DNA of 53,866 nucleotides from a virus. This document shows positions 10,901-17,223 of the stretch, piece by piece. A model generated the notes under the pieces. It was not told the DNA's origin. It ran no database searches and was given only the letters and a program-made list of their open reading frames with translations. Location: IMG/VR virus record IMGVR_UViG_3300024908_000010, positions 1 through 53,866 of that record, one strand, 5' to 3'. Each line of letters starts with the position of its first letter. Positions within the stretch are counted from its first letter, which is position 1. The position numbers were made by a program, and so were the translations under genes.

Positions 10901-11752
10901 AGATAAAACAGATGGGTTTGCAGTTAAAAACTCTGTTAGTTGAATGCCTGTACCATTTTTTACAATGTTTTGTAGCTCAATAGACTTCTGGCGCAACTCT
11001 GGCGACTGCTTATCTGTCTGGTACTTAATGGCATCATCGAAGCCTTCACCCATCGACATAATCATGTCACCCACTACTGGGATGTAATTCGTGCCTAACC
11101 CTAAAATATCTGTTGCCATCTTCCCTGTTGTCGGGGCGATCTTAGCTACTGCCCTTACGGTATCAAGTGCGTAATCAACGACCTCTCTCTGTGGCAAGCC
11201 GTTTGCTATGGTCGCAATGTCGTTTCCGTCCTCGCCTTGCTCAACCATGTTTTTAGCTGTGTTAAAGTCAGCATTTGAGTTCTTCATGACTTTGTTAATT
11301 TTCGCTTCTTTGCGATTATCACCAATGCCATCTTCTTTAATTTCTTGATATTGTTTATCTACCTCTGATGCGACATTGCCTAGCCAATCTTTGCGATTGG
11401 AAAGTTCTGCTCTTTTTTGTGGTGTTGCATTTTCGTAGGAAGACTTAACTTTATTGAAAGTTTGGTCCGTGACTGGTGCGCCTTTGCGCTCAATGGCACG
11501 GCGATCATCAATAACCTTTCCATCCATGCCATCAACAACTGACTTGTATTTGCTATTTGGTGTAATAGCTTTAACAATATCGTCTTTTACTTGAGATAGG
11601 AATGATTGAGGCTTAGGCGATTCCGGCTGTGGCGCTTGTGCAAAATCCGCATCTATCTGATCCGCGATTGAAGGCATTGCTTGCGATATTTCTGCCTCGC
11701 TCATGCCGCCTGGGAATGTGATTGATTTACCGCGATATACTACGTTAGCCAT
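1910..11752 (-). CDS. Giant polyvalent virion protein (3280 residues), probably ejected with DNA
   Basis: Multi-domain phage protein of the large polyvalent type, expected to be packed in the virion and delivered into the cell. Visible parts: Ala/Gly-rich hydrophobic segments at residues about 210-480; a low-complexity acidic region; a ParB/sulfiredoxin-like motif DGHHQW (804-809); an LPD5-like segment starting DDFGEKLEGAKKDLW (about 1197); an LPD1-like domain with zincin motif HEWFH (1567-1571); a second zincin HEAIGH (1849-1854) after RGMDKEKAQSIIDEL; an unassigned alpha/beta part at about 2050-2300; residues 2318-2343, which look like the fused ends of an excised ADP-ribosyltransferase domain; and an LPD38-like C-terminal region (about 2700-2960) with a hydrophobic segment. 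It is the last and longest gene of the late region, behind its own promoter motif. Domain names are from memory of family patterns; activities are inferred. Confidence 0.85.
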   Translation of the reverse strand: MANVVYRGKSITFPGGMSEAEISQAMPSIADQIDADFAQAPQPESPKPQSFLSQVKDDIVKAITPNSKYKSVVDGMDGKVIDDRRAIERKGAPVTDQTFNKVKSSYENATPQKRAELSNRKDWLGNVASEVDKQYQEIKEDGIGDNRKEAKINKVMKNSNADFNTAKNMVEQGEDGNDIATIANGLPQREVVDYALDTVRAVAKIAPTTGKMATDILGLGTNYIPVVGDMIMSMGEGFDDAIKYQTDKQSPELRQKSIELQNIVKNGTGIQLTEFLTANPSVLSDVAIPSLGFMLASGGVGAGVTKLASEKAAANLTAKYAGRNAESIKTLAARYGREKGTQAAIAMNVGVNAGGAFSEAEGDARTKYTAAAIAGITTLLGNKITKGGAEGVIARGNSGVSSSVNRLANAAKTAGKESLQEYVEGGGQGLGVQTGEYAFGNREEIDFGQINRQGLLEAAAAGVPGAVVGALQGAGSFKQVTSNVRVDGNTQGDIDAETLQVEFDAKQAEADTALANITNPDASIDDAIALAEKAIDIPVPQTGLLNSISDDALLAEVQSATEAIPASDILGDENVSDTTNATTELANETITGSSDNIQGSLGDLPNQLAGRSDTGPIDNSTEASAQGSGSDQLNGNGIQGNDAIAILNGEDAVSRPFAQATDDFLPKMRSMTTDAKVISQIDEELKLRGITNVDSVNTTAERVDEKVKGVHVGEKINKEWTAFSPESGTLNIPRSEMPQVKAEHRGAMVNFLNARGVDHTQETVPASSLKPTQQEFSEAKVKKASKYAGGDRSILVSSDNHVLDGHHQWLSKLNKGGDVDVIRLNAPIAQLLDDVKEFPSSTVESGATTSKVQKPKSPKQYKPKTLLATLRDIGGIKLSEKQDVTGEVKGFAPGGYNQVFKQASNRSLKGLIESGDLVDYLPYNMRLESNGANDDAFDSTEAYDYLSEKIRNGESVLPYAVVEEAQANQYYQDAGATAESDVQEAAELLTEDEINEQLRQATNEERETATEARVINTERENGDTGSGERSTTTTQTNASQQAEVTDSKTDLLGDNTTAKQAVADAERAKDAKRNSGNDNQDTFTLTGSNSEADQAAAAGAQDLFSAPIKQQSNTEASTGEDVAENTANQSSNGQANDEVAKAAEALTAAGVKGKEKLDTIKDVREGKVTADEVADAYGAPNEAAEEDVADQAPVGRIDDFGEKLEGAKKDLWKNYQKAMGDELPADAKDITLSKHFPEPDYDNLIASGMDIKAIAAIKAMRDEIPSKPKMPSKVRRWVSELTALREFSNGLINGSKSIDDVLGILSASNVNNKFADRINLYGEIGYPAFKSAKGYKITGGWTSFDKGVAEAGKKTALEFPNGKREYFNDRQSAVDALRIKLEVAPEGTERKTKLDVYRVTATGDLVIGKKVASNKYIDLKGGFKSPKEAFQYYADNEAELLQLLEQRKNVRPERRSTNNPRVGIDYRLGQDVTPEKFAAEFGFRGVQFGNYVEQSRRPRDLNNAYDALLDLANIIGVPPRAISLNGTLGLAFGARGKGGKNPAAAHFERGEVVINLTKVNGFGSLGHEWFHAMDNYFSKARGDNEYLTQKPQQKRTYKAGQGFELDESIRPEVLSAFKNLMDAIRKSDYYTRSSKIDNTRTNDYWSTAEELAARAFEAYLIAKSKDAGRSNDYLANIEDEDVYEIANQAAKDFGAFEDPYPYPTRAEQAEINPLFDALFGELKTKETDSGNVVMFSRSNATPYRGMDKEKAQSIIDELQKSHKGIPKVKLVDHHSKLPIPSSIIEEINGSEQLLIERLELVTQLPSEQNIQAALSVRINDVEGLYSNGEIWINTNAINSEERLREVFAHEAIGHMSVESMLNEVDKTLFPKLLTQVKTLNKAGNKYIRGIWDDVKQSQPDIDDTAMAGEVLAFIAERGDQDVEMSPVVRSIWQRLIDGIKAFAKLVFNVEMTDVDVRDIVSMASRYAKGEDVVSLISSNNMYYSRNNRVPSKAEGDTFLTAALEFTARNEDFFENAPSDAKDIADIASDMNTQFRVEPFGKSQTKLDGADTAWEVFLPNAKYRSAVIYEKGNEVWINVSRLRSGADIGSRIYSLAAAYAYNNDKVFIGDPLGLTAKAFYRRAENMLSSALKYGTTKHIAPHVAQTDPDLYYSFDEKTKEFGESVRKINWKTGDDAHNIKELIYTVYHGAITNLPELKNVIFDPTTQDFTTINGEQFTNDDFERVLSDYYARTDGDSGSRIVDGSSQDATVNATETSNPYRAGIRTAKRAAFYNTFLREKSRERRSEILGTYVRELQNRGLADSLRGTFYSRSTPQTETPQFKAWFGNNGDFNPTNPDIRFSRTSSQGNLNNEIPAETTAQKIQRIGQDKFNRFKVLQDFLVEKGLELDEAADVYLAETLMSGRISTRKEDFREGQVEPLIKRTQAADLSMEQIGDFLKAQHAPEANKRARQLQNREDATAFGVSDAEAQDAMDAFKELPNFVELKSIANDWRKITEQTKKIKIDSGLLTPELVAAWESAYEMYVPVKGGDDAGTTTGTGQGLNVRVRNKQRLGHGLRDEAIIENILRDHESAITLDEKNRVGKALIRFALAAKNDDIITIDKPVKRQVLKQGETAYVVANKGIDTATFATRKEAELYIQSQVAFGQTKSNFSVDQTKDPVRVMLQASPQLADNEVTVYVGGHAIRLQINDEIAAREYKNMGVEHLNAIFSAGREVNNWLSKAYTGYSPDFIFTNPIRDSIQGAITLTGNLGGVTTAKIFANYPTAVKELVKHFKNKGSSALVNEYRAQGGSTGGAYLSDLERIGNDIQSSYNEYQGALATYKSVYEKNIANGKSAKAAHTMASLKAGSAGFKKIPIIGHFLKLMESINAITENALRVATYKTLTENGISKGRSAAQAKNLMNFNRKGEQSNAAGALYLFFNPAVQGTKLIQEALMESPYKRQAQALAGGMTAMAFTMAMMALNGDDEDKDKWNKTPDYIKDGNIVFDMFGTQFTLTLPYGYRVFWSLGNVMADATQDGANYGKLGNRVASSLFANFSPVGNPMEGENGLFQLLPTLPKMALAPGVNEDSFGRPITPKKWNPATPDSQLMNRGTQGSLYDGVSEKLNSFTGGSNFKSGVVDVSPETLKFWVKSLTGGAGQFAFDSANIVKQGAQGVSPQNLKDIPIARKFARETGVTDSRSAFWERKNEADMAADQLALAKKAHDTAAIADFINENGMLIKMSKMSDRMLKMANGKRDAIGAIKLNENLTLSEKIKMINELEDEEKKIYDKYINIFDKQSN

Positions 11753-11768
11753 GCTGATTATCCAGAAA

Positions 11769-11799
11769 CAATAAAGGGTTGGATAATTCTATCCAACCC
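11769..11799 (-). terminator. Terminator hairpin between two virion genes
   Basis: A perfect 10-bp stem, GGGTTGGATA (11776-11785) with TATCCAACCC (11790-11799), has a 4-base loop and on the minus strand is followed by TTTATTG. It lies after the 294-residue gene and before the giant gene. The -10 element of a promoter motif occupies its loop. Confidence 0.7.
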
Positions 11800-11810
11800 C
11801 ACTTGTGTTA
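11786..11810 (-). promoter_or_regulatory. Late promoter motif, copy 5 (most divergent)
   Basis: Read on the minus strand: AACACAAGTGG, six bases later TAGAAT. It fits the pattern of the four other copies (ACACAGGTGGA, N6, TANNNT), matching 10 of 16 bases of the upstream box and keeping the exact spacing. It would start transcription about 30 bases upstream of the giant gene's ATG. Confidence 0.55.
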
Positions 11811-11821
11811 CCAGAAAAGCA

Positions 11822-12706
11822 CTATCGGTTATACGTGTAGTTACCGCTCTTATCTTTGCTTAGAGCGCCATTTGATTTCTCTGGCACCTTGCCTTTCTTT
11901 GTTTCTCTAATTTCATTGCCATCTTTATCATAATATGTTTTTGCGATAGTTATAACTTCATTATCGTCCTTACCCCATGAAGCCTTTTCTCGGCTGTAAT
12001 CATCACGGCCTTTGCCTTTGTTTTCTGGCTTTCTTTTCCAGTCTGCAAAAGATTGATCGTCATCACTTTGTTTTTGCGGAGCACGTCCTGCTGCACTTAC
12101 CTTAGCTTTTTGGCTAACCAATATGTTGGCCGCTTTTTCTGCATCGCCATCAGCCATGCGCCATGCTAATTCAAGCTCACTTTTTGGCACATCAACTTTT
12201 TGGCCACCTTCCAGCACTATTTTTGCTGTGCCATTAGATTTATCAAACGCCATGACAGAACCATCTTCAAGCTTAATGCTTTCAAAGTCTTTGCCTTTTG
12301 GTACCATCTTTGCAAATGTTTCAGCAGATTTAAAGTCACCGCCTTTCATGGCACGCTCGAAGCCATCTTGCATGGTTGCCTTGCGTGTAGTTTTAACTTC
12401 ATCACCGCCAGATTTAACCATCTGCTCTTGGCCTTTTTCATCCGTGTATTTATTAATGACTGATTCAGGAGTTTTAGTCGTTTCCTCAACGTCAGCCATA
12501 TATGCTTTATTGCGCTCAATTTCGGCGGCGGCGCGTTTATCCTCCATCGCATAGCCAGCTTCTTTTAATCGAAGCTCTTTATCCATCTGTGCATCAAGCA
12601 ACGCCGTCTTTAAATCAAACTCTTGCTTCTGAGCCAGATCACGGCCTCGCCCCTCTGAATATCCTTTAGCCGCGCCTGCTGCCATAAAACCTAATAAGCC
12701 AGACAT
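11822..12706 (-). CDS. Putative internal virion protein, coiled coil (294 residues)
   Basis: No family recognised. The N-terminus is Gly/Ala-rich and mildly hydrophobic (LLGFMAAGAAKGY). Residues about 20-75 are a charged helix likely to form a coiled coil, and the C-terminal third is Lys/Asp/Gly-rich and probably disordered. This resembles proteins that sit inside podovirus heads and leave with the DNA. It starts at the base where the upstream 153-residue gene ends (shared base 12706), so translation is coupled, and it is followed by a terminator. The virion role is inferred from position between other virion genes and composition. Confidence 0.6.
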   Translation of the reverse strand: MSGLLGFMAAGAAKGYSEGRGRDLAQKQEFDLKTALLDAQMDKELRLKEAGYAMEDKRAAAEIERNKAYMADVEETTKTPESVINKYTDEKGQEQMVKSGGDEVKTTRKATMQDGFERAMKGGDFKSAETFAKMVPKGKDFESIKLEDGSVMAFDKSNGTAKIVLEGGQKVDVPKSELELAWRMADGDAEKAANILVSQKAKVSAAGRAPQKQSDDDQSFADWKRKPENKGKGRDDYSREKASWGKDDNEVITIAKTYYDKDGNEIRETKKGKVPEKSNGALSKDKSGNYTYNR

Positions 12707-13167
12707 TATTCTGCTCCCTGATACTGTGATAAAGCTTGTTCCGATATTTGCCCAAACTGTTGTGGATCAACACCAAAACCGCGCATTAAAGAATCGATCA
12801 TTGTTTGCATTGCTTGCGCAATAATCTCTGGTGCCATTTCTTCCTCTGTCACCGTTTCTAAAAACTCTGCAGCCTGTGCAAGTAGATATGTTCCAGCAGG
12901 TACAATCACTTCGCCTGGCATTGTCTGGTTGCTTTTTTGGTAAAGCATCGCCATTAAGCTCGCAATTTGCGAACCAAGCATTTCGCCAATATCACCTTCA
13001 CTTTTATTTAGCATTTGAATAATATCTTCGTGCGTTTCCTCTGAGAATATCACCTTCATCCCAGCCTTAACTACACGCGCAAAAGCTTCTTGAAACTCTT
13101 TAGGTACACTTGCGGCCATATCCTCGGCAATTGCCGCTGGCTTTGCGTTAAATTGTTTCTGGTCCAT
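12706..13167 (-). CDS. Helical phage protein of unknown function (153 residues)
   Basis: An acidic, mostly helical protein without recognised motif. It has repeated Met/Ala/Gln-rich helices (EIIAQAMQTMIDSLMRGFGVD) and a central segment PGEVIVPAGTYLLAQAAEFLE. It is packed between two presumed internal virion genes, with one-base overlaps on both sides, so it belongs to the same transcript and is made in coupled fashion. A small virion component or an assembly chaperone are both possible. Confidence 0.6.
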   Translation of the reverse strand: MDQKQFNAKPAAIAEDMAASVPKEFQEAFARVVKAGMKVIFSEETHEDIIQMLNKSEGDIGEMLGSQIASLMAMLYQKSNQTMPGEVIVPAGTYLLAQAAEFLETVTEEEMAPEIIAQAMQTMIDSLMRGFGVDPQQFGQISEQALSQYQGAE

Positions 13168-14168
13168 TACGCACCTCCCATTTGTGAAAGCATGCCTGCA
13201 CCAGATTTAGCTTGCTGAATTTGATTGTATTCTTCTGGTGTAACGTATTTCACTTCACCTTCAATCGACACGGCTATTTTCCCTGGTGTATTAGTGCCAG
13301 GCTGTCTGTTATAAACGTTCTGATCTTGGTTAACAGTCGCGGCACTATTGGGTTGGAATTGTAAGTTTTTTTGGCGCTGAGCAATCAGGTCCATCTGTTG
13401 CTGTTGTGCCGCAGTTTGTGTGTTTGTTTGGTCAACTCTTGCATCTGTAAGTGGCTGCAACTGCTCAAGCTCTTGACCCTTCATGTAGCCATCTGACAAG
13501 CCACCTAATGCACTGAGTGCGCCTTGGCTATTGTTAAGCGTACCCAATAAGCCACTTCCAACATCTTTTACGCCATCGACCGCACGACCAATGAATGATT
13601 CTGGCACACCATTCACATGAGTTAATTGCTCTGTACCACTTGACCTTAACGCACCGCCAATGCCAGAGGTGTCAGCCGCGTTAGTTGTAACGCCAGCCGT
13701 ATCTTTAATGCCTGCGGCAATCGTGCTATCGCCAATACCAAGCCCCGACTTAATGTTACTAAAAACACTTTTAACTGCATCGCCTGATACTGTATTAAAG
13801 AAGTTAGATGTGCCATCTGCTGCGCTTGAAAACGGATTGACAAAACCACCTTCTAAGCCAGTAAAAGCACCAACGCCAAAACCTGCAAGCCCAGCAACCG
13901 CACCAATTGTGGATAATGCTTTATTGCCGGTAATTGCACCAAGACCACTTGCGATACCGCCTGCAATCATAATTCCACCAAGCAGTGTACTTGTTGCTGC
14001 CATACCTGCTGATATAGAGCCAACAGCGGCCGCAACACCAAGTGCTGGACCATTTTTTTCACCATATGGCGCACCCCTATGTGGACTTGCATATGGCATT
14101 TCAACCGACAATCGGCGAGTATGAGTAATAGTTTTGTACTCAATATTTGGTATTTGAATGGCGATCAT
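13167..14168 (-). CDS. Putative internal virion (ejection) protein, Gly/Ala-rich (333 residues)
   Basis: Residues about 40-115 form a long Gly/Ala/Ile stretch with hydrophobic segments (LLGGIMIAGGIASGLGAI, IGAVAGLAGFGVGAFTG), which could insert in membranes. The C-terminal half is Gln/Asn-rich with helical stretches. Such composition is common in podovirus ejection proteins that build a channel across the envelope, though sequence similarity cannot be judged here. It overlaps the upstream 128-residue gene by 29 bases and abuts the downstream gene. An alternative start at the Met in SVEMPYAS would remove the odd first 23 residues. Confidence 0.6.
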   Translation of the reverse strand: MIAIQIPNIEYKTITHTRRLSVEMPYASPHRGAPYGEKNGPALGVAAAVGSISAGMAATSTLLGGIMIAGGIASGLGAITGNKALSTIGAVAGLAGFGVGAFTGLEGGFVNPFSSAADGTSNFFNTVSGDAVKSVFSNIKSGLGIGDSTIAAGIKDTAGVTTNAADTSGIGGALRSSGTEQLTHVNGVPESFIGRAVDGVKDVGSGLLGTLNNSQGALSALGGLSDGYMKGQELEQLQPLTDARVDQTNTQTAAQQQQMDLIAQRQKNLQFQPNSAATVNQDQNVYNRQPGTNTPGKIAVSIEGEVKYVTPEEYNQIQQAKSGAGMLSQMGGA

Positions 14169-14526
14169 TTTTCGTGTCCTTGTCTAGCCAAAAATATTCA
14201 TGTTGCTGATCTTCGTGTGTTTTTTTAAAGCCAAACAACTCAATAAGTTTTTTGTATTTATCGTTCTTGTAGAGCTTTGTTACCAAGAACTCATGCTTAT
14301 CTAACAATGCATTGACTACTTCATGCATCATTTGCTTACGTCCAATCACTTTGCGAAATCTTTTGTTAAGCGCAAAATGTATTTCGTTGTTTTGCATCAT
14401 CGTTTCACCAATCTGCACGCCTTGATAAATGATTGGCTCAACATTCCATTTTAATAACGCAAGCTTCACCTGCTCAACCGTTAAGTGTTCTTCATTGATT
14501 AAATAATTCTGTATTTCTTTCATCAT
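14140..14526 (-). CDS. Acetyltransferase-like virion protein (128 residues), cf. T7 gp13
   Basis: The length, helical N-terminus and C-terminal part (KHEFLVTKLYKNDKYKKLIELFGFKKTHEDQQHEYFWL) resemble the small GNAT-fold proteins found among podovirus internal virion genes, such as T7 gp13. No clear acetyl-CoA loop (Q/RxxGxG/A) is seen, so catalysis is doubtful and a structural or assembly role is more likely. It overlaps the stop of the 281-residue gene by four bases (ATGATG with TGA), giving two adjacent candidate starts. Assignment rests on general resemblance and context. Confidence 0.5.
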   Translation of the reverse strand: MMKEIQNYLINEEHLTVEQVKLALLKWNVEPIIYQGVQIGETMMQNNEIHFALNKRFRKVIGRKQMMHEVVNALLDKHEFLVTKLYKNDKYKKLIELFGFKKTHEDQQHEYFWLDKDTKNDRHSNTKY

Positions 14527-15368
14527 GCTGTTGGGAATGTAAGCAGGCCATCGAGGTTTAAACCGCCAATTTTCCCTAGTATGTTTAATCCTGTTTTTAA
14601 TAATTCATTTTGATTTGTCACTGCCGCTGTCTTAGCCTCTGGCGTTAGGTCTGGGTTTTGTAAAATGTCGCTAATATTTCTCACTGACTGCTGGTAAAGT
14701 GAACCTGCAGAAGCCTCAGACTGCAGTATGGTTTTATAACTCGCCTCAATGTCTGCTAATTGAAGCTTGTTGCTTTGGTCCATGAACTGCTTAATCACTA
14801 CGTTCTGCTCATTTGCATTAAAAATGTTTGTTTTGTTTTGCTCTGAGGCGTTGAACTGATTTGTTTGATTCTGATTTTGCGCATTGAACTTGTTAATGTC
14901 TTGCTCATTGCTAGCATTAAACTGGTTATTTTGCTGTGTCTGGCTCGCATTAAAAGTATTAGATTGTTGCTGGTTTGCCTGATTAGTATTAAGCACGCTA
15001 CTATTTACACCAGCGTCATATTGAGCGATTGGAACCGCTCTATCCATTACCGCAGCCTGCCCAGCCTGAACCGCCATTGAGCTATTTAACATGCCCCTGC
15101 TATTAGCGGCCTGTTTTGCTTTTGCTGCGGCTTGTTGCATCAATGGCGAATCCTCACCGATTACCTTGTTAACTTGAGTGCTTAACAGTTCATTGTTGTT
15201 CACATCTCTAGTAATTGCAGATGTTAAGCCTGATGGTGCGCTTGCTGCGTTTGCCACTGTTGATGCTGGCGCTGTTTGTGTTGTTGCAAGCTGAGGCGTA
15301 GCGCTCATATTGTTGTAGTTATTAATCCCATCTGTCGGGGTCCATGACTGATTAGTTGTTGTCGCCAT
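14523..15368 (-). CDS. Putative internal virion protein with 11-residue Asn/Gln repeats (281 residues)
   Basis: The middle of this protein contains five consecutive 11-residue repeats: SNTFNASQTQQ, NNQFNASNEQD, INKFNAQNQNQ, TNQFNASEQNK, TNIFNANEQNV. The FNA core is constant and Gln/Asn fill the rest. Hendecads of this kind can form a shallow right-handed coiled coil or helical bundle. The N-terminus is Thr/Ala/Asn-rich; the C-terminus has Leu-rich helices. It follows the spanin gene by 2 bases and precedes the T7 gp13-like gene. A role as an ejection or internal core protein is inferred from context. Confidence 0.6.
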   Translation of the reverse strand: MATTTNQSWTPTDGINNYNNMSATPQLATTQTAPASTVANAASAPSGLTSAITRDVNNNELLSTQVNKVIGEDSPLMQQAAAKAKQAANSRGMLNSSMAVQAGQAAVMDRAVPIAQYDAGVNSSVLNTNQANQQQSNTFNASQTQQNNQFNASNEQDINKFNAQNQNQTNQFNASEQNKTNIFNANEQNVVIKQFMDQSNKLQLADIEASYKTILQSEASAGSLYQQSVRNISDILQNPDLTPEAKTAAVTNQNELLKTGLNILGKIGGLNLDGLLTFPTA

Positions 15369-15370
15369 TT

Positions 15371-15964
15371 CTATTCCTTTTCACACCCTACTTGTTCGCA
15401 TGCAGCATTCGCCCATCCGCGCAATCTGTTGTAATCATTTGTTGTTAACTTGCACGCACCTTCTAGCGCAGAATAACCTGCGTAGCACTCTCGTTCACGT
15501 TCGGTAAATCTGCTGGTATCGCTTGTAGCTTCTGGCAATCCAGAACTAACACGCTCGGCTTCGAGGCGCATGCGCTCAGTAAAGTTAAACTTAGTGCTAT
15601 CAATACGATTTTCATAGTAGGCCCTTAGGTTTTTTGTTTCACGTTCGCGGTCTAGGTTAAATTTGGCGATCACTGCGCCGTGTTGTTTTTCACTTTCTTG
15701 CAGAGCCTTTTTAGCCACGGCTAACTTGGTTGCGTTTTCAGCACTACGCTTCATGGTTTCTAGTGCTATGTCGTCTTTAAACTGCTTATGCAGTTGCACT
15801 TGCTTGGATAAGTCAAGCTCAGCCTTATCAGCACGAGCCACCTGTGCGCTGTATTGTGAGTAGCAATACCAAAGCACCAGTAACGGCAAAATAATTCGCC
15901 AATACTTCATTACAAAGCCAGCAACATGCGATGCTAAAAGTTTGATTAATGTCCACGCAATCAT
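15371..15964 (-). CDS. Rz-like inner-membrane spanin (197 residues)
   Basis: Residues about 20-38 form a membrane anchor (YWRIILPLLVLWYCYSQY), followed by a long charged periplasmic helix with Ala/Lys/Glu/Gln content (AKKALQESEKQHGAVIAKFN) and a C-terminal Cys-containing part (CYAGYSALEGACKL, CEQVGCEKE). This matches i-spanins, which link inner and outer membranes and complete lysis after the endolysin. It overlaps the endolysin gene by 4 bases, the usual order. A partner lipoprotein (Rz1) was not evident in another frame; the C-terminal Cys residues may form disulfides. Confidence 0.78.
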   Translation of the reverse strand: MIAWTLIKLLASHVAGFVMKYWRIILPLLVLWYCYSQYSAQVARADKAELDLSKQVQLHKQFKDDIALETMKRSAENATKLAVAKKALQESEKQHGAVIAKFNLDRERETKNLRAYYENRIDSTKFNFTERMRLEAERVSSGLPEATSDTSRFTERERECYAGYSALEGACKLTTNDYNRLRGWANAACEQVGCEKE

Positions 15965-16515
15965 AAAAGGTTGGCCTTAATCGGCTTCATGCCGCCTCTA
16001 ACCCAAGCTGAAACGTCGAAATTTGGGCAGTCTTTTACCCACTCATTACGTGTAATTTGACCGTCACCATTAAGGTCTGGTGAATAATCTCGGTGGCCTT
16101 TGATTGAAATTCCCATATCTTTGTAAGCATTTAACGCACCTTCAACAGTTGCGTGCGGCTTGCCTTGGATAATTGATGATAGATTAATCAAGCAGGTACG
16201 AAGCGTTTCCCACTGCTCTGGTGTGTATTTATCAGTGCCGATTAAACAAATGCCAATCGAACCTGTATTACGGCCTTGTACGTGTGCGCCCAACTCTTCC
16301 AGCCCACGACCAGTTTCAATCTGTCCATCTACCGTAATCACGTAGTGATAGCCGATGCTTCCAAATTCTGGATTAAAGTTTCGCTTTGCTTGGCTATTAC
16401 GCTTAAATCCAATCTTTGGATTGGCATGCATCACGTCAATATCTTTTGCGCGAATATCCTTGCCATTAGGCGTGGCTGAGCAGTGAATAACAATGTCTTT
16501 AACTAAACGCTTCAT
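15961..16515 (-). CDS. Endolysin: N-acetylmuramoyl-L-alanine amidase (Amidase_2)
   Basis: A zinc amidase that cuts the bond between muramic acid and the stem peptide of the cell wall. Zinc ligands are visible as His in DIVIHCSATP, His in KGHRDYSPD and the C-terminal DCPNFDV motif, in a layout like T7 lysozyme. A loop DLNGDGQITRNEW between the last two ligands has the look of a calcium-binding EF-hand/dockerin loop. The start at the Met of MKRLVKD is chosen because GAAAGG stands 6 bases upstream; a longer frame begins 13 codons earlier. No signal peptide is seen, so release depends on the holin. It overlaps the membrane protein gene before it and the spanin gene after it. Confidence 0.9.
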   Translation of the reverse strand: MKRLVKDIVIHCSATPNGKDIRAKDIDVMHANPKIGFKRNSQAKRNFNPEFGSIGYHYVITVDGQIETGRGLEELGAHVQGRNTGSIGICLIGTDKYTPEQWETLRTCLINLSSIIQGKPHATVEGALNAYKDMGISIKGHRDYSPDLNGDGQITRNEWVKDCPNFDVSAWVRGGMKPIKANLL

Positions 16516-16828
16516 TGTCAGCCTTTCTTCTTGATTTATGATTTGTTTTATCAATTAGAAAGTGGTGTATAAGCGGATATTCAATGCTTAAATATTTTAT
16601 TAGCCTAAAGTACGTTTCTGGCCACATAAATAATGCGATGGTGCACCCAAATAAAATGCTAGAACTATCATGTGTTACAAAAATAAGATACGGTCCACTC
16701 ATCGCAGCACCAACATATTTTGCAATCATGCAGTATCTGTTTTCTCCATTTGTAACTGATGCCAAATAAATCGAATCGGCAAGTATATAAAGTCCAATTA
16801 ACACGGACAGGATTAGTTGGAATTTCAT
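16499..16828 (-). CDS. Small membrane protein of the lysis cassette (109 residues)
   Basis: Three hydrophobic segments can be seen (LILSVLIGLYILADSIYLA; YVGAAMSGPYLIFV; SILFGCTIALFMW), followed by a basic tail rich in Lys/Arg. It lies between the larger putative holin and the amidase, with 4-base and 17-base overlaps. That position suggests a second holin, antiholin or holin regulator. No named family is recognised. Confidence 0.65.
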   Translation of the reverse strand: MKFQLILSVLIGLYILADSIYLASVTNGENRYCMIAKYVGAAMSGPYLIFVTHDSSSILFGCTIALFMWPETYFRLIKYLSIEYPLIHHFLIDKTNHKSRRKADNEAFS

Positions 16829-17193
16829 TTTTTTACCTCAAGTAAATTGTATTTAGATGTAAATATCTGAATTAACCAATCCCTAAATGGCTTATCAATT
16901 ACTGCAAATCCCAACATAAAAGCAACTGGGCGCTGTGGCACGTTATTAATATCTAGCCATGCATGAAATATCCACACAATCCCATGGACCATGACGCATG
17001 CAATAAATGTTGAAAGAATGATTAACCATATTGATTTGCTAACTCTTAATGCACTGTTTCGATAGACAGCCCAATAAGCACCACCAAATGCAGTAATAAT
17101 CACTCCAATTGGCAAATCGAAAAGAGCGCTTAATGCTGCTGTTAATGTTGCAACTATCCATGGGCTGGTTGCGTGCGTTACTGGATCTGGCAT
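16825..17193 (-). CDS. Putative holin (122 residues)
   Basis: Two or three membrane segments are visible (ALSALFDLPIGVIITAFGGAYW; SIWLIILSTFIACVMVHGIVWIF; PVAFMLGFAVI), with a charged C-terminal tail. It is the first gene after a terminator and a late promoter motif, and is followed by another membrane protein, the amidase and the spanin. This is the standard order of a lysis cassette, so a holin role is inferred: timed opening of the inner membrane for the endolysin. Sequence similarity to a specific holin family cannot be confirmed. Confidence 0.68.
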   Translation of the reverse strand: MPDPVTHATSPWIVATLTAALSALFDLPIGVIITAFGGAYWAVYRNSALRVSKSIWLIILSTFIACVMVHGIVWIFHAWLDINNVPQRPVAFMLGFAVIDKPFRDWLIQIFTSKYNLLEVKK

Positions 17194-17223
17194 TTTTTTC
17201 TACCTTACTGTTTTTATGTGCCA

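Noticed and set aside
10284-10943. Long open frame on the plus strand opposite the giant gene
   Set aside because: It is Pro/Ala/Ser-rich in the way antisense frames of Ala/Gly-rich coding DNA are. It lacks a ribosome site and lies wholly inside a clearly coding gene.
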